NCBI RefSeq assembly: GCF_900091955.1
Contig: NZ_FMDF01000035.1
Location: 1-64,000, forward strand
Length of the DNA: 64,000 nt
Source: Streptomyces sp. Ncost-T10-10d
Lineage (GTDB): Bacteria > Actinomycetota > Actinomycetes > Streptomycetales > Streptomycetaceae
Direction of reading: 5' to 3'
Shown here: positions 41,532 to 50,912 of the stretch, one piece after another
Layout of the letters: every line of letters starts with the position of its first letter
Position numbering within the stretch: position 1 is the stretch's first letter
Position numbers and translations under genes: made by a program
The notes under the pieces: generated by a model
Told to the model about the DNA's origin: nothing
The model's input: the letters and a program-made list of their open reading frames with translations, nothing else
The model's database searches: none

Positions 41532-43611
41532 CCGCCACGGACGGGATCTCCTGCTCGGTCCACAGGGCCTTGCCGTCGCTGCTGTACCGGGTGCCCCAGT
41601 GGGCGGCGAGCTGGGAGACGATGAACAGTCCGCGTCCGCCCTCGTCGACGGTGCGCGCATGGCGCAGATGGGGTGACACCCGACTGCTGTCGTGCACCTC
41701 GCAGGTGAGCGAGCGGCCAAGGATCAGCCGCAGTTGCAACGGAGGGGTGCCGTAGCGGACGGCGTTGGTGATCAGTTCGCTCACGATGAGTTCGGTCGCC
41801 TCGGTCGTCTCCTCGTCGAGGTTCCAGCCGTCGAGCCGGTCGCGCACGAGCGTACGGGCGATGGCGGGCGTGGTCCGGTCGTGGGCCAACTCCCAGGTCG
41901 CGACCCGTTCGGCCGGGACGACGCCGGTACGTGCGAGGAGAAGGGCGGCGCCTTCGGGACAGTGCTCGGCCGGAAGGGTGTAGACGATGTCGTCGCACAG
42001 GTCCTGCAGACTCCGGCCGGGCTGCACGAGCGCTTCCTGTACCCGCTTCGCGGACCCGTGGCCGGTCAGGAGGGTGCCGGTGAAGAACGCCAGAACGCTG
42101 CCTTCGTCGAGCTCGAAGGCGGCGGTGGCGAACGGCGAACTGTCGGTGGAGAAGAGCGAGGGCCCTTCGGGTACGTCCAGGGTGGTCGCGGTGCCGTCGG
42201 GCGTGACGAGAACCGGCGTCGGATGCCCCGCCCGTGCGATGGTGCAGGTGCGGGAGAACGGGTCGTAGACCGCGTACATGCAGGTCGCCTCGGGCGATTC
42301 CCGGTGCCGGTCGCCGGGCGGAAGCGATGCCCGTTCGACGGCCAGGCGGCCGGCGGTGTCGCTCAGCCGGGCAAGCACTTCGTCCGGCTCCAGGTCGAGA
42401 CCGGCCAGCGCGTGGATGACGGTCCGCAACTGCCCCATGGTGATGGCCGCCTGGAGGCCCGGACCCTCGACGTTGCCGATGATCAGAGCAGTGCGCGCGC
42501 CGGAGAGGCCGATGGTGTCGAACCAGCAGCCGCTGTTGTGCCCGGGCAGCAGGACGTGTGCTGTCTCCACGGCGATCCGGCCACCGTCGTGCTGGGGGAG
42601 GAGGCGGCGCTGGACCGTCGACGCGATCACGTGGTCGCGCTCGTAGCGGCGTGCGTTGTCGACGCTCAGTGCGACATGAGCGGCTGCGGTCAGAGCGAGC
42701 GGGACATCGTTCTCCTCATAGGGCTCCGTCCCCGGACGCCGGTAGAGACTCACCAGACCGAGGACCGTGCCGTGCAGCTTCAGCGGGACCACGATCAGGG
42801 AGTGGGCCCGGGTGGCTTCGATCATCCGGGCGCTGTCGGGGTCCGCGTCGAACCACGGTGTCCGGGGACCGATCTGGACGAGACGGGGCCGGAGATCCGA
42901 CGCGGCCAGAGCATAGGGGGTACGGGCGGGCAGCCTGCGCATCTCTCCGACCAGGCCGTCCCGGTGACCGGCGGCGCCGGGGCCCCGGACTGCCGCGCGG
43001 CGCAGTGGGACATCGTGCCCCAGCGGTCCGGTCGGCGGATCCGTACCGCGCAGGACCTCTTCCACCACCTCGACCACGGCGATGTCGGCGAACACCGGAA
43101 CGACGGCTGCGACGAGCCCCTCGCAGGTGGCCGCCACATCGAGTGACCTGCCCACCCGTGTGCGCACCGCGGCGAGACACGCCGCCCGGACGCGCGCCTT
43201 CTCCTGCTCGTTGACATCGACGACCGCAGCCAGCAGCCCGAGGGTGCGACCGTCCGCATCGTCCAGACGGTAGACGGACACCCTCAGGCTGCGACTGGGG
43301 CCGGGGGCGTCCTGGAGCCGGCCGCGGATCACTTCGTCGCGCAAGGCCACGCCGGTGTCGAGCACTCCGCGCAGCAACCGCTCCGCTTTGTCCGGTTCTT
43401 CGAGGTGGTACGCGTCGGTGAAGTGACGCCCCGCAAGGAGCTCGGCGGGGACGACGTCGGAAAGGGGGTTCGCCCGTACCACCCTCAACTGCGTGTCCAG
43501 AACGTGCAGGCCCACCGCGGACTGGGCGAACAGCGTGTGGAGGACCGCCGCCGCCATGCCGTCGACCGGAGTCGACCCGGGGCCCGGTGCACCGGCGTCC
43601 GAGTCCGACAC
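41521..43611 (-). CDS. PAS-GAF-SpoIIE-HATPase regulator with degenerate phosphatase motifs
   Basis: About 696 residues (GTG 43611 with GGGGGTG upstream; a GTG at 43749 is the longest alternative). Order: PAS-like (HTLFAQSAVGLHVLD), GAF (about 160-330, LIVVPLKLHGTVLGLVSLYR), SpoIIE/PP2C-like (STVQRRLLPQHDGG onward) and an anti-sigma-type ATPase. The phosphatase has lost its metal ligands: GCWFD instead of GDWYD, GNVEGPGLQAA instead of GDVxGHGxxAA, FFTGTLL instead of YTDGL, EGAALLLAR instead of DDxALLxxR. The ATPase keeps its N-box SELITNAVRYG, EVHDSS and DEGGRGLFIVSQL. It may therefore act as an anti-sigma kinase with a sensing rather than catalytic SpoIIE part. Confidence 0.85.
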   Translation of the reverse strand: MSDSDAGAPGPGSTPVDGMAAAVLHTLFAQSAVGLHVLDTQLRVVRANPLSDVVPAELLAGRHFTDAYHLEEPDKAERLLRGVLDTGVALRDEVIRGRLQDAPGPSRSLRVSVYRLDDADGRTLGLLAAVVDVNEQEKARVRAACLAAVRTRVGRSLDVAATCEGLVAAVVPVFADIAVVEVVEEVLRGTDPPTGPLGHDVPLRRAAVRGPGAAGHRDGLVGEMRRLPARTPYALAASDLRPRLVQIGPRTPWFDADPDSARMIEATRAHSLIVVPLKLHGTVLGLVSLYRRPGTEPYEENDVPLALTAAAHVALSVDNARRYERDHVIASTVQRRLLPQHDGGRIAVETAHVLLPGHNSGCWFDTIGLSGARTALIIGNVEGPGLQAAITMGQLRTVIHALAGLDLEPDEVLARLSDTAGRLAVERASLPPGDRHRESPEATCMYAVYDPFSRTCTIARAGHPTPVLVTPDGTATTLDVPEGPSLFSTDSSPFATAAFELDEGSVLAFFTGTLLTGHGSAKRVQEALVQPGRSLQDLCDDIVYTLPAEHCPEGAALLLARTGVVPAERVATWELAHDRTTPAIARTLVRDRLDGWNLDEETTEATELIVSELITNAVRYGTPPLQLRLILGRSLTCEVHDSSRVSPHLRHARTVDEGGRGLFIVSQLAAHWGTRYSSDGKALWTEQEIPSVADES

Positions 43612-43767
43612 GGATTCACCCCCATCAGGCTCCGCCCACCGCGCGTATCGGTGGGTAGGGACAAGCGTCGATGTACCCTGCCCGCTTCGCCACTGCTCGA
43701 TGGCAGACGGATGAACAGCCGCCGGGGTAACGGAAGAACGGCGGCTCACGCCGCTCCGCGTTTCCTG

Positions 43768-45099
43768 CTAGACGCCCGCCGGCCCGTCGGCCGACGGGGT
43801 GCCACCGGAGGCGGGCCGGGCGGGCGTCGCCACCGATTCCGGCGCGGACTGCGGCGCCACGGACTCGGGGGCCGGCCCCGTGCCCGACGCCGGCGGTGGG
43901 GGCGGCGCCCCGGTGGACGGGGGCACCGTTGCCGTGGTGGGCGGCGAGGAGACCGAAGACGGCGAGGACGGCGCGGTGGGCGAGGAAGCGGACGCGGACG
44001 GTGGTTCCGAGGACGGGGATTCCGGCGAGGCCGAGGTTGAGGCCGAGGCCGACGTCGGGGGGCAGGGACCGGTGGAGGCGCCGGGAGGCTGCGACGGGCA
44101 GGGCGAGAAGATCGTCTTCGAGGGCGGGGCGGTCTTCCTGTCGTGGCCGCCGGTGTCACCCGCGTCGCGCCTGAACCAGTCGCCACTCCTCGGGTCGAAC
44201 ATGATGAACGCCTTCACCGCCTGCGGCGCCGGCTCCACCACCGCGACATTCGAGGAGCGGTAACCGGGCCACGCGTGGCCCATCAGCTTCACGCTGCCCT
44301 TCACCGCGACCGGCGGGAGCAGCGGGTTTCCGCAGGCACAGCGAACCCGTGGCACGCCGCGATCGTCGACGAGGACGGCCGTGCCGGCCTGGAGCACCGC
44401 CTGAAAGCTGGTGGGTGCACCGTTGCGGTACCCGTGGTTGGTGACCCGGGTGTCCAGCCGCAGCTGCACCGGGGTCAGCGAGCGCAGATAGCCGGGGACG
44501 CCGGAGGGATCGATCCCCAGGACCGATGCGAACGCACTGTTCTTGCCCGGATCGGCCGTGAGCGCGGTGATCTGCTTCTCCACGTCACAGCTGGAGACGT
44601 TACGGGTGCCTCCGTACAGCCCCGGTGTCGAGCCCTGCACCGCCTGGGTGACATTCGCCGCGGTCCCGGAGACGCTGGGCAACGGGGTCGGTGTCGTCGC
44701 CCCGGAACTGGTCCGCGCCGTCGAGGGGGTGTAGGGATCGGGGCCGGTCGAACCGGCCGCCTGCAGGAAGACCTCGCCGCCCGATCCGCCATCGGGGCGG
44801 GTGAGGACGACGGTCAGCACCACCGCGGCCACGATCGCAGCGGCGATCGACGCGATCAGGGGCGCCGACCGCCACCAGGGACGCCCGGGGCCGCCGCCGG
44901 AGCCGGAAGGGCGCGCCGCATGGCGGGGACCGCCGGGGCCACCCGTGCTGCCGGAGCCGCCTCCGGCCGGCGGTCCGGACGGAGGGCCGGAGGGACGGTG
45001 CGGCGGTGGCGGTGGCACAGGTCCCTGTTGCGTGGGGCCCGAGAGAGGGCCGGAGGGGGGTCCTTCGGGGCGGCCGGACGGCGGGGGTCGGTCACTCAC
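43768..45099 (-). CDS. DUF6777-type membrane-anchored protein
   Basis: A 443-residue protein. Residues 1-75 are Pro/Gly/Ser-rich and cytoplasmic, then one membrane helix (LIASIAAAIVAAVVLTVVLT, about 80-100). The extracytoplasmic domain starts EVFLQAAGSTGPDPYTPSTA, the motif I recall for DUF6777, with CDVEKQITALTADPGKNSAF near 175, SLTPVQLRLDTRVTNHGYRN near 210, and RCACGNPLLPPVAVKGSV near 255. A Ser/Pro/Ala-rich tail of 120 residues ends the chain. Such proteins sit at the envelope of streptomycetes; function unknown. Divergent from the streptophobe gene; the SpoIIE-like gene lies downstream on the same strand. Confidence 0.8.
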   Translation of the reverse strand: MSDRPPPSGRPEGPPSGPLSGPTQQGPVPPPPPHRPSGPPSGPPAGGGSGSTGGPGGPRHAARPSGSGGGPGRPWWRSAPLIASIAAAIVAAVVLTVVLTRPDGGSGGEVFLQAAGSTGPDPYTPSTARTSSGATTPTPLPSVSGTAANVTQAVQGSTPGLYGGTRNVSSCDVEKQITALTADPGKNSAFASVLGIDPSGVPGYLRSLTPVQLRLDTRVTNHGYRNGAPTSFQAVLQAGTAVLVDDRGVPRVRCACGNPLLPPVAVKGSVKLMGHAWPGYRSSNVAVVEPAPQAVKAFIMFDPRSGDWFRRDAGDTGGHDRKTAPPSKTIFSPCPSQPPGASTGPCPPTSASASTSASPESPSSEPPSASASSPTAPSSPSSVSSPPTTATVPPSTGAPPPPPASGTGPAPESVAPQSAPESVATPARPASGGTPSADGPAGV

Positions 45100-45244
45100 G
45101 GGTTCTTCTTCCGGGCGGTAGGGATCGGTCCCGATTCTTCCCTTACGTGCACATTGTGTGCCCCGTGCTCACGAGGCCCGCAAGCCGACGCCGACCGGCT
45201 CTCCCAAGGGGCGGAGTGCCCGGCGCCGTGCCTAGCGTGGCCCC

Positions 45245-46522
45245 GTGAGCGAACAGGGAGCCGGGGACGGGAGCCGCACGGCACGCAGCGCCGCGCACGG
45301 CTGGGGCGACGCCCTCGTCACAGTGCTCGCCGGGCTGGTGGCCATGGCCGTCACGGCAGCGCTCGGACTGTGGGCGGCCGGCGCGACCGCCCTGCCGGAC
45401 GGTGCGTTCCCGCGGGTCGTCGCGGCCGCCGTCGTGATGGCGGCGGGCGGCACGGTCGACCTCTCCGGGGACGCCGGGGACCTCGCGAAGACCCACGCGG
45501 ACCTCTCGGTGCTGCCGCTCTCGGTGACCCTCGCCGGAGCACTGGTGATCGCCGCGGGCTTTCTGCGCCCGCTGCGTCACCGGGCCGTCGCGGGCACCCG
45601 AGAACTGGCGGGCTGGGCCGCCCGGGTGGCAGTGCTCTGGGCGCTGGTGCTCATCGGCCTCTCGCTGCTCGCCCGCCAGACGTTCGCCGTCGCGGTCGGG
45701 GGCCCGACCGGCACGGTCATCAGCGACGTGTTCGACGCATCCCCCGAGGTCGGATTCCGGGCCGATGTCCTCCTCACCCTCGTCCTCGGTCTGATCTGGC
45801 TGGCCGGGGTTCTCGTCCTTGCTCTCCTCGTGTCGCGGGCGGCGCCGCTCCCCGCCCGGCTGGTGCGCTTCCAGGAGTCGGTGCGCCCGGCCGCGTACGC
45901 CATGGTGGCGTTGCTGCTCGCATACGTCGTAGGGGGACTGGTCGTCGGGCTCGTCGTCGCGGTGACCCGCGGTCACCCGGCCGAGACGTTCGCCGCGATT
46001 CTCCTGGGGCTGCCGAACCTTGTGTGGCTCGCCTTCACGCTGGGGCTCGGGGCGTCGTGGGAGGGACGGGTGGACGGTCCGTTCGGGCTGCCCGTGCCGC
46101 ATGTGCTCGACTCCGTACTCCGTGGCTCGGACATCTCCACCCTCGACGTCGCCACGCTGGCCGATGCCGACGCGCGGTCCTGGTGGCTGGTGGTCGTCGC
46201 CGCGGTCCTGACCCTGTCCGCCGCGTTCCTCATGGCGATTCGCTCGCCCGCTCGGATGCCGCACTGGCAGCACGCCGTGCGCATGGCGGTGGGGCTCGTA
46301 CTCACCGTGCTGACCATCTGCCTGACCGCCCGGATCTCCGCGCACCTCGGACTGTCGCTGCTGGGCATCGGTGATGTCGACGGCGGCCTCGGCGGGCAGG
46401 TCACCCTGCGCCCCCGGGTAGGGAGCGCACTCGCTCTGGCCGCGCTCTGGGGACTGATCACCGGTTTCCTCGGCAGCCTGCTCGGCTCCGGAGTCCTCCG
46501 GCGCGGCGAAGTGCCCGGCTGA
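45245..46522 (+). CDS. Streptophobe family integral membrane protein
   Basis: A 425-residue very hydrophobic protein with about 10 membrane segments, matching the streptophobe family of streptomycetes. Seen: WGDALVTVLAGLVAMAVTAA near residue 20, GGTVDLSGDAGDLAKTHADL near 68, SVLPLSVTLAGALVIAAGFL, and ASWEGRVDGPFGLPVPHVLD near 270 in a loop. GTG at 45245. Stops 9 bp from the converging kinase gene. In other genomes these lie beside membrane-linked DUF6777-like proteins and FHA/kinase genes, as here. Function unknown. Confidence 0.85.
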   Translation: MSEQGAGDGSRTARSAAHGWGDALVTVLAGLVAMAVTAALGLWAAGATALPDGAFPRVVAAAVVMAAGGTVDLSGDAGDLAKTHADLSVLPLSVTLAGALVIAAGFLRPLRHRAVAGTRELAGWAARVAVLWALVLIGLSLLARQTFAVAVGGPTGTVISDVFDASPEVGFRADVLLTLVLGLIWLAGVLVLALLVSRAAPLPARLVRFQESVRPAAYAMVALLLAYVVGGLVVGLVVAVTRGHPAETFAAILLGLPNLVWLAFTLGLGASWEGRVDGPFGLPVPHVLDSVLRGSDISTLDVATLADADARSWWLVVVAAVLTLSAAFLMAIRSPARMPHWQHAVRMAVGLVLTVLTICLTARISAHLGLSLLGIGDVDGGLGGQVTLRPRVGSALALAALWGLITGFLGSLLGSGVLRRGEVPG

Positions 46523-46531
46523 CCACCGCGC

Positions 46532-47569
46532 CTACCGACGGAGCCCGGGGAACACCGGCAGTGCCCACCGCGGCGGCCCGGGCGGTGGCTCGGGCTCCGG
46601 GGGCCGTGCGGCGATCCGCCGGTCGACCAGGGTCGGCGGATGGTTCTCCCCCGTACCACCCCGGGCGGCCGAGCGCAGGGCGGCCACGAACTGCAGACAC
46701 GAGTCGTACCGGTCGTCCGGGCTCTTGGCCAGCGCCTTCGCCAGTACGTCGTCCACCGCGGCCGGGAGATCGGGGCGCAGCCCGCTCAGGGGCGGCGGCG
46801 GGTCGAACTGGTGGGCCCACAGCAGAGCCATGTCGTCGTCGCGCCGGAACGGCGGTCCGCCGGCCAGGGTCTCGTGGACGACACACGCCAGGCTGTAGAC
46901 ATCGCACCGGCCGTCCACCGGACGGCCGGAGATCTGCTCGGGCGCCACGTAGTCGAGCGTTCCGACGAACTGGCCCACCGAGGTGAATCCGGTCAGCGAC
47001 AGCGATTTCTTGGTCAGGCCGAAGTCGGTCAGGTACACATGCTCGGGGTGGTCGCTGTCCGTGCCCGCCGCGACCAGGATGTTGCCGGGCTTGACGTCCC
47101 GGTGAACCAGGTCGTGATCGTGGGCGGCGTCGAGTGCGGACGCCACCTGCGCGGCGATCCGGACCGCCGTGCCGATCGGCAGCGGCCCCTCGTGGTCGAT
47201 GCGGGCGCGCAGGTCCTGACCTGCGACGTAGCGCATGGCGATGTAGAGGATGCCCTCGGTCTCACCGGCCTCGAAGACCGGCACGATGTGCGGATGGTCG
47301 ATCGCGGCCGCGACCCGCGACTCATGGGTGAAGCGTTTGCGGAATGTGTCGTTGCGCGCGAGTTCGGGTGCCAGCAGCTTGAGAGCGACCGTGCGGTCCA
47401 GTCGCAGATCCTTGGCCCGGTAGACCACCGCCATGCCACCGCGACCGATCTCGCTCTCCACGACATAGCTCGCGATCTGCTTCCCGATCAGGCCGGAAGG
47501 CCTGCCGACGGGCAGCTCGGTGGACCGCGAGGAGTGGGCGGCAGCCGGGGGCCGGGGCTCGCCGGCCAT
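46532..47569 (-). CDS. Soluble serine/threonine protein kinase
   Basis: A 345-residue Hanks-type kinase without a membrane helix. Seen: SEIGRGGMAVVYRAKDLRLD near residue 38, catalytic Lys in ALKLLAPEL, VHRDVKPGNILV near 155, TDFGLTKKSLSLTG near 180 (activation loop with several Ser/Thr), and LDYVAPEQISGR. The tail after 300 is Pro/Arg-rich. Start is ATG 47569 in a TGATG overlap with the stop of the upstream gene. It is the last gene in the operon FHA-ABC transporter - PTQ-repeat protein - kinase, so its likely substrates are those two proteins. Confidence 0.92.
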   Translation of the reverse strand: MAGEPRPPAAAHSSRSTELPVGRPSGLIGKQIASYVVESEIGRGGMAVVYRAKDLRLDRTVALKLLAPELARNDTFRKRFTHESRVAAAIDHPHIVPVFEAGETEGILYIAMRYVAGQDLRARIDHEGPLPIGTAVRIAAQVASALDAAHDHDLVHRDVKPGNILVAAGTDSDHPEHVYLTDFGLTKKSLSLTGFTSVGQFVGTLDYVAPEQISGRPVDGRCDVYSLACVVHETLAGGPPFRRDDDMALLWAHQFDPPPPLSGLRPDLPAAVDDVLAKALAKSPDDRYDSCLQFVAALRSAARGGTGENHPPTLVDRRIAARPPEPEPPPGPPRWALPVFPGLRR

Positions 47570-48318
47570 CACTCGTCACCCGTCCGGGTGGGCGGATGCG
47601 GGGCGGACCGGCCGGATTCGTCGACCGGGTGGACAAACTGTGTCGGTTCCTCGTCGTCCCCGGGATGTCCTGGCCGGTCCCGGGCCGACTGTTCCGGGCG
47701 GACGATCTGTGTCGGTTCCTCGTCGTCCTCTTCCGGCGCTCGGGCGTACGCCAACTGCTCGGGCGCGACGACCTGCGTCGGATCCGCTTCGACCGCCTCC
47801 GCCGGCCCGTCCGCCGGAGCCCTGCTCGGCCTGCCCGGTCCGGACGCGGCCGCGTAGGTGCTCAGCCGCGTCCCGTCGCAGTACACCCAGCGCTCGTGCT
47901 CGGCGTCGTACAGCCACACCGCCTCGCCGTCCACGACCATCCCCACCCGCAGTCCCTGCGTGCGACGGCGGAAGGTCTCCCCGTCGATAAGCCCATCGGC
48001 CAGCTCCTCCGCGACGCGCCGGTACCGGGCGAGCGACTCCTGGACCCGGGCCAGCAGGGGGCGCGGATCCGCCGTACGGGCGAGCGGCTGCCCGGCGAGC
48101 GGCGGCCCCTGCGGTACGGAGACGAGCAGGCGGCCGTCGACCCAGGCCGACCAGCCGTTGGCGCACAGGACCTGCCCCCAGTCCCCGCGCCGGTCGATGA
48201 GCTGTACCGGGAGCAGCGGGTCGAGCGGTTCCGTGGGGCGGGACACATCCGGCCCCTCCCAGGCGGGCAGCCCGTCCCGGGGGACGACATGGGTCGGGCG
48301 GAACTCCGGAGTCACCAT
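47569..48318 (-). CDS. Hypothetical protein with three PTQ-type threonine repeats
   Basis: A 249-residue protein of unknown family. Residues about 35-70 look like a short SH3-type segment (PVQLIDRRGDWGQVLCANGW, SAWVDGRLLV). The middle (about 85-155) is helical, then VVDGEAVWLYDAEHERWVYC. The C-terminal 75 residues are acidic and carry three spaced repeats: ADPTQVVAPEQ, EEPTQIVRPEQ and EEPTQFVHPVD. A Thr after acidic residues with Val at +3 is what FHA domains bind when phosphorylated. The upstream neighbour carries two FHA domains and the downstream neighbour is a kinase, so this is likely a phospho-adaptor. The start lies 15 bp after the transporter stop. Confidence 0.75.
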   Translation of the reverse strand: MVTPEFRPTHVVPRDGLPAWEGPDVSRPTEPLDPLLPVQLIDRRGDWGQVLCANGWSAWVDGRLLVSVPQGPPLAGQPLARTADPRPLLARVQESLARYRRVAEELADGLIDGETFRRRTQGLRVGMVVDGEAVWLYDAEHERWVYCDGTRLSTYAAASGPGRPSRAPADGPAEAVEADPTQVVAPEQLAYARAPEEDDEEPTQIVRPEQSARDRPGHPGDDEEPTQFVHPVDESGRSAPHPPTRTGDE

Positions 48319-48333
48319 GGGTGCCTGCTTCCG

Positions 48334-50688
48334 CTATTTCCGCATGACGGCGGGTTCGTGCCGGCGCAACAGCCGCGCGATCAACAGTCCGAAGACGACC
48401 GACAGCAACACCAGCGTTCCCATGTTCAGCAGCCACACGGCTGCGGAGTGTTCGAACAGCGGATCCGCGCTCACCTTTCCCGGCACGATCCTGCCGAGCC
48501 CGATGGTCCCGCCCATCGCCGCGAGCGCCCACCGGGACGGCACCAGCCACGCCAACTGCTCCAGCCCGGGCACCCCGTGCAGCTTCAGCAGGGCGCCGCA
48601 GAAGACGACCTGGACGATGGCGAGGAGCACCAGCAGTGGCATGGTGACCTCCTCCTTGCGTACCAGCGCCGAGATGACCAGTCCGAGCATCATCGCCGAG
48701 AACGACAGCAGGGCCACGGCCATCGTGATCTCGACCAGCGGTGGCAGGAGAACGCCCTTGCCGCCCGGGGCGTTCAGATCGACGCCCACCAGACCGACGA
48801 GGGTCAGGACCATGGCCTGCAGGATCGTAATGGTGCCCAGGACAACCACTTTGGACATCAGATAGGCCGATCTGGACAGCCCGACGGCTCTCTCCCGCTG
48901 GTAGATCGCCCGTTCCTTGACCAGTTCCCGTACGGCGTTGGCGGCGCCGGTCAGCACGCCGCCCACACAGAGGATCAGCAGCGCGTTGATCGCCGTGTCC
49001 TGGGTCAGCCGGCTGCCGGCCAGGGCCCGGGTCATCGCGCCCATCACGAACGGCAGAGCGATCATGATGGCCAGGAAGGTCCGGTCGGCACTCAGCGCGG
49101 CGGCATAACGGCGGACCAGCGTCCGCAGCTGAGCGCCCCCGCTCCGGGTCTTCGGCGGTGGCGCGACCGGGGCGACCGCAGCGTGCGGCAGCCGGGGCTG
49201 CGTGGCAGAGTTCGCGATGTACTGCCGGTGGAACGAGGACGCGCGGTACTGCGCCGACCATGCCCGGTCCCGGTCGTTCTCGAACGCCTCGAACGCCTCC
49301 GGCCAGTGCTCGAAGCCGAGGAAGGCGAGTGCGTCGTCCGGCGGCCCGTAGAAGGCGGTCTTCCCGCCGGGGGCGAGGACCAGCAGCCGGTCGCAGACAT
49401 CGAGGCTGAGCACACTGTGCGTGACGACGATGACCGTACGTCCGTCGTCGGCCAGCCCCCGGAGCATATGCATGACCGAGCGGTCCATGCCGGGGTCGAG
49501 TCCCGAGGTCGGCTCGTCGAGGAAGAGCAGCGACGGTTTCGTCAGCAGCTCCAGCGCGACGCTGACGCGCTTGCGCTGGCCGCCGGAGAGGCTGTGGATC
49601 GGCTGCTCCGCCCGCTTTTCCAGGGCCAGCTCACGAATCACTTCGGTGACCCGGGCCCGGCGTTCGGACGGGGCGGCGTCGTGCGGGAAGCGGAGCTCGG
49701 CGGCGTATCCGAGGGCGCGGCGCACGGTCAGCTGGGAGTGCAGGATGTCGTCCTGCGGGACGAGCCCGATGCGATGGCGCAGCTCGGCGTAGTCGTGGTA
49801 CAGGTCGCGGCCGTCATAGAGGACGCTGCCCTCGTCGGCCGGGCGGAGGCCGGTCAGTGCGTTGAGCAGGGTGGACTTGCCGGAGCCGCTCGGACCCACC
49901 ACGCCGAGCAGACACTTCTCGCCCACCGGGAAGGAGACATGGTCGAGCAGGGTCTTGCGGCCCCGGTCCACGGTGACCGCCAGGTCCTGCACATCGAGCG
50001 AGACCTCCCCGGTGTCGACGAACTCCTGGAGCACGTCGCCGACCAGAGAGAACTCGGAGTGTCCGATGCCGACGATGTCACCGGCGGCGACCGGGGCGCG
50101 GCCGACCAGCTGGCCGTTGAGATACGTGCCGTTGTACGAGCCGAGGTCGACGATCTCGTACGTGCCGTCCGGATGTGCCCTCAGTTCGGCGTGCCGGTGC
50201 GACACGGTCAGGTCGTCGACGACGAGGTCGTTGTCGGCGCTGCGGCCGATGCTCACGTTATGGACGGGCCGCGGCCGCACGGTGGTCGGCTGCCGGAACG
50301 TACCGGTGGCCGCGGGCACGGAGACGGCGGACGGGCGATCGGCAGGATGCAGTGCGGAGGCAGAGGGGCCCTGGCCGATCAGTACGGCGCACGGCCCGTC
50401 CGCGGGATGACCGAACCGGATGACGCTGCCGGGTCCCACACCCGACTCATGGATGCGCCTGCCCTCCGTGTACGTGCCGTTCGTACTGTCCTCGTCCTCC
50501 AGTGACCAGTGGTCGGCCACGGGCCGCAGCACCGCGTGGTGCCACGAAACCCGTGCGTCGTCGATGACGATGTCGCTCATGGGGTCGCGCCCGACGTGGT
50601 AATCCCGGCTCGGACTCATCACAGTCGGTCCTGCGTCGGTTTCGAGAACGAGTTCGGGCGCAGTCGGCGCTACAGGCCGTTCTCCCAT
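48334..50688 (-). CDS. ABCG-type ABC transporter with twin N-terminal FHA domains
   Basis: A 784-residue fused transporter. FHA 1 (about 15-100): HVGRDPMSDIVIDDARVSWH, DEDSTNGTY. FHA 2 (about 145-215): SIGRSADNDLVVDDLTVSHR, DLGSYNGTYLNG. Both keep the Arg, Ser and Asn of phospho-threonine binding. ATPase: Walker A GPSGSGKST near 265, Q-loop LVPQDD, signature LSGGQRKRV near 368, Walker B LLFLDEPTSGLD. The C-terminal ABC2-type part has about six helices from residue 530. Same layout as Rv1747-like transporters of mycobacteria, regulated by Ser/Thr kinase. Start ATG 50688 lies 6 nt after a TACAAT box, so the mRNA may be leaderless. Substrate unknown. Confidence 0.92.
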   Translation of the reverse strand: MGERPVAPTAPELVLETDAGPTVMSPSRDYHVGRDPMSDIVIDDARVSWHHAVLRPVADHWSLEDEDSTNGTYTEGRRIHESGVGPGSVIRFGHPADGPCAVLIGQGPSASALHPADRPSAVSVPAATGTFRQPTTVRPRPVHNVSIGRSADNDLVVDDLTVSHRHAELRAHPDGTYEIVDLGSYNGTYLNGQLVGRAPVAAGDIVGIGHSEFSLVGDVLQEFVDTGEVSLDVQDLAVTVDRGRKTLLDHVSFPVGEKCLLGVVGPSGSGKSTLLNALTGLRPADEGSVLYDGRDLYHDYAELRHRIGLVPQDDILHSQLTVRRALGYAAELRFPHDAAPSERRARVTEVIRELALEKRAEQPIHSLSGGQRKRVSVALELLTKPSLLFLDEPTSGLDPGMDRSVMHMLRGLADDGRTVIVVTHSVLSLDVCDRLLVLAPGGKTAFYGPPDDALAFLGFEHWPEAFEAFENDRDRAWSAQYRASSFHRQYIANSATQPRLPHAAVAPVAPPPKTRSGGAQLRTLVRRYAAALSADRTFLAIMIALPFVMGAMTRALAGSRLTQDTAINALLILCVGGVLTGAANAVRELVKERAIYQRERAVGLSRSAYLMSKVVVLGTITILQAMVLTLVGLVGVDLNAPGGKGVLLPPLVEITMAVALLSFSAMMLGLVISALVRKEEVTMPLLVLLAIVQVVFCGALLKLHGVPGLEQLAWLVPSRWALAAMGGTIGLGRIVPGKVSADPLFEHSAAVWLLNMGTLVLLSVVFGLLIARLLRRHEPAVMRK

Positions 50689-50694
50689 GCCCAA

Positions 50695-50700
50695 ATTGTA
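50695..50700 (-). promoter_or_regulatory. -10 element TACAAT of the FHA-ABC operon
   Basis: TACAAT on the minus strand, 6 nt before the ATG at 50688, with no ribosome-binding site between. The -35 region at standard spacing (GGGCAT) is poor, so an activator or alternative sigma factor may be used. Confidence 0.5.
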
Positions 50701-50912
50701 GCGATACGTGATGTTATATGCCCGACGTATCGCGCTGAACGGGCTCCGCCCAGCCGGCCCGCGGTCATCGAATCCGGCGCGCCACAGGCGCGCCCCCCGC
50801 CCGTCAGGCCGGGTTCACCCCACATTTCCGGAATCAGGAAACCCTCACCACGGCGGCGTCACGACCCGGGCCCCGGGCCGTTGCCGCCCTGCACCGAGGA
50901 GAATGTCGCGCC

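Noticed and set aside
45143..45165. GCACA-TTG-TGTGC short inverted repeat between the DUF6777 and streptophobe genes
   Set aside because: Arms of 5 bp are expected by chance in this sequence and no regulator is adjacent.
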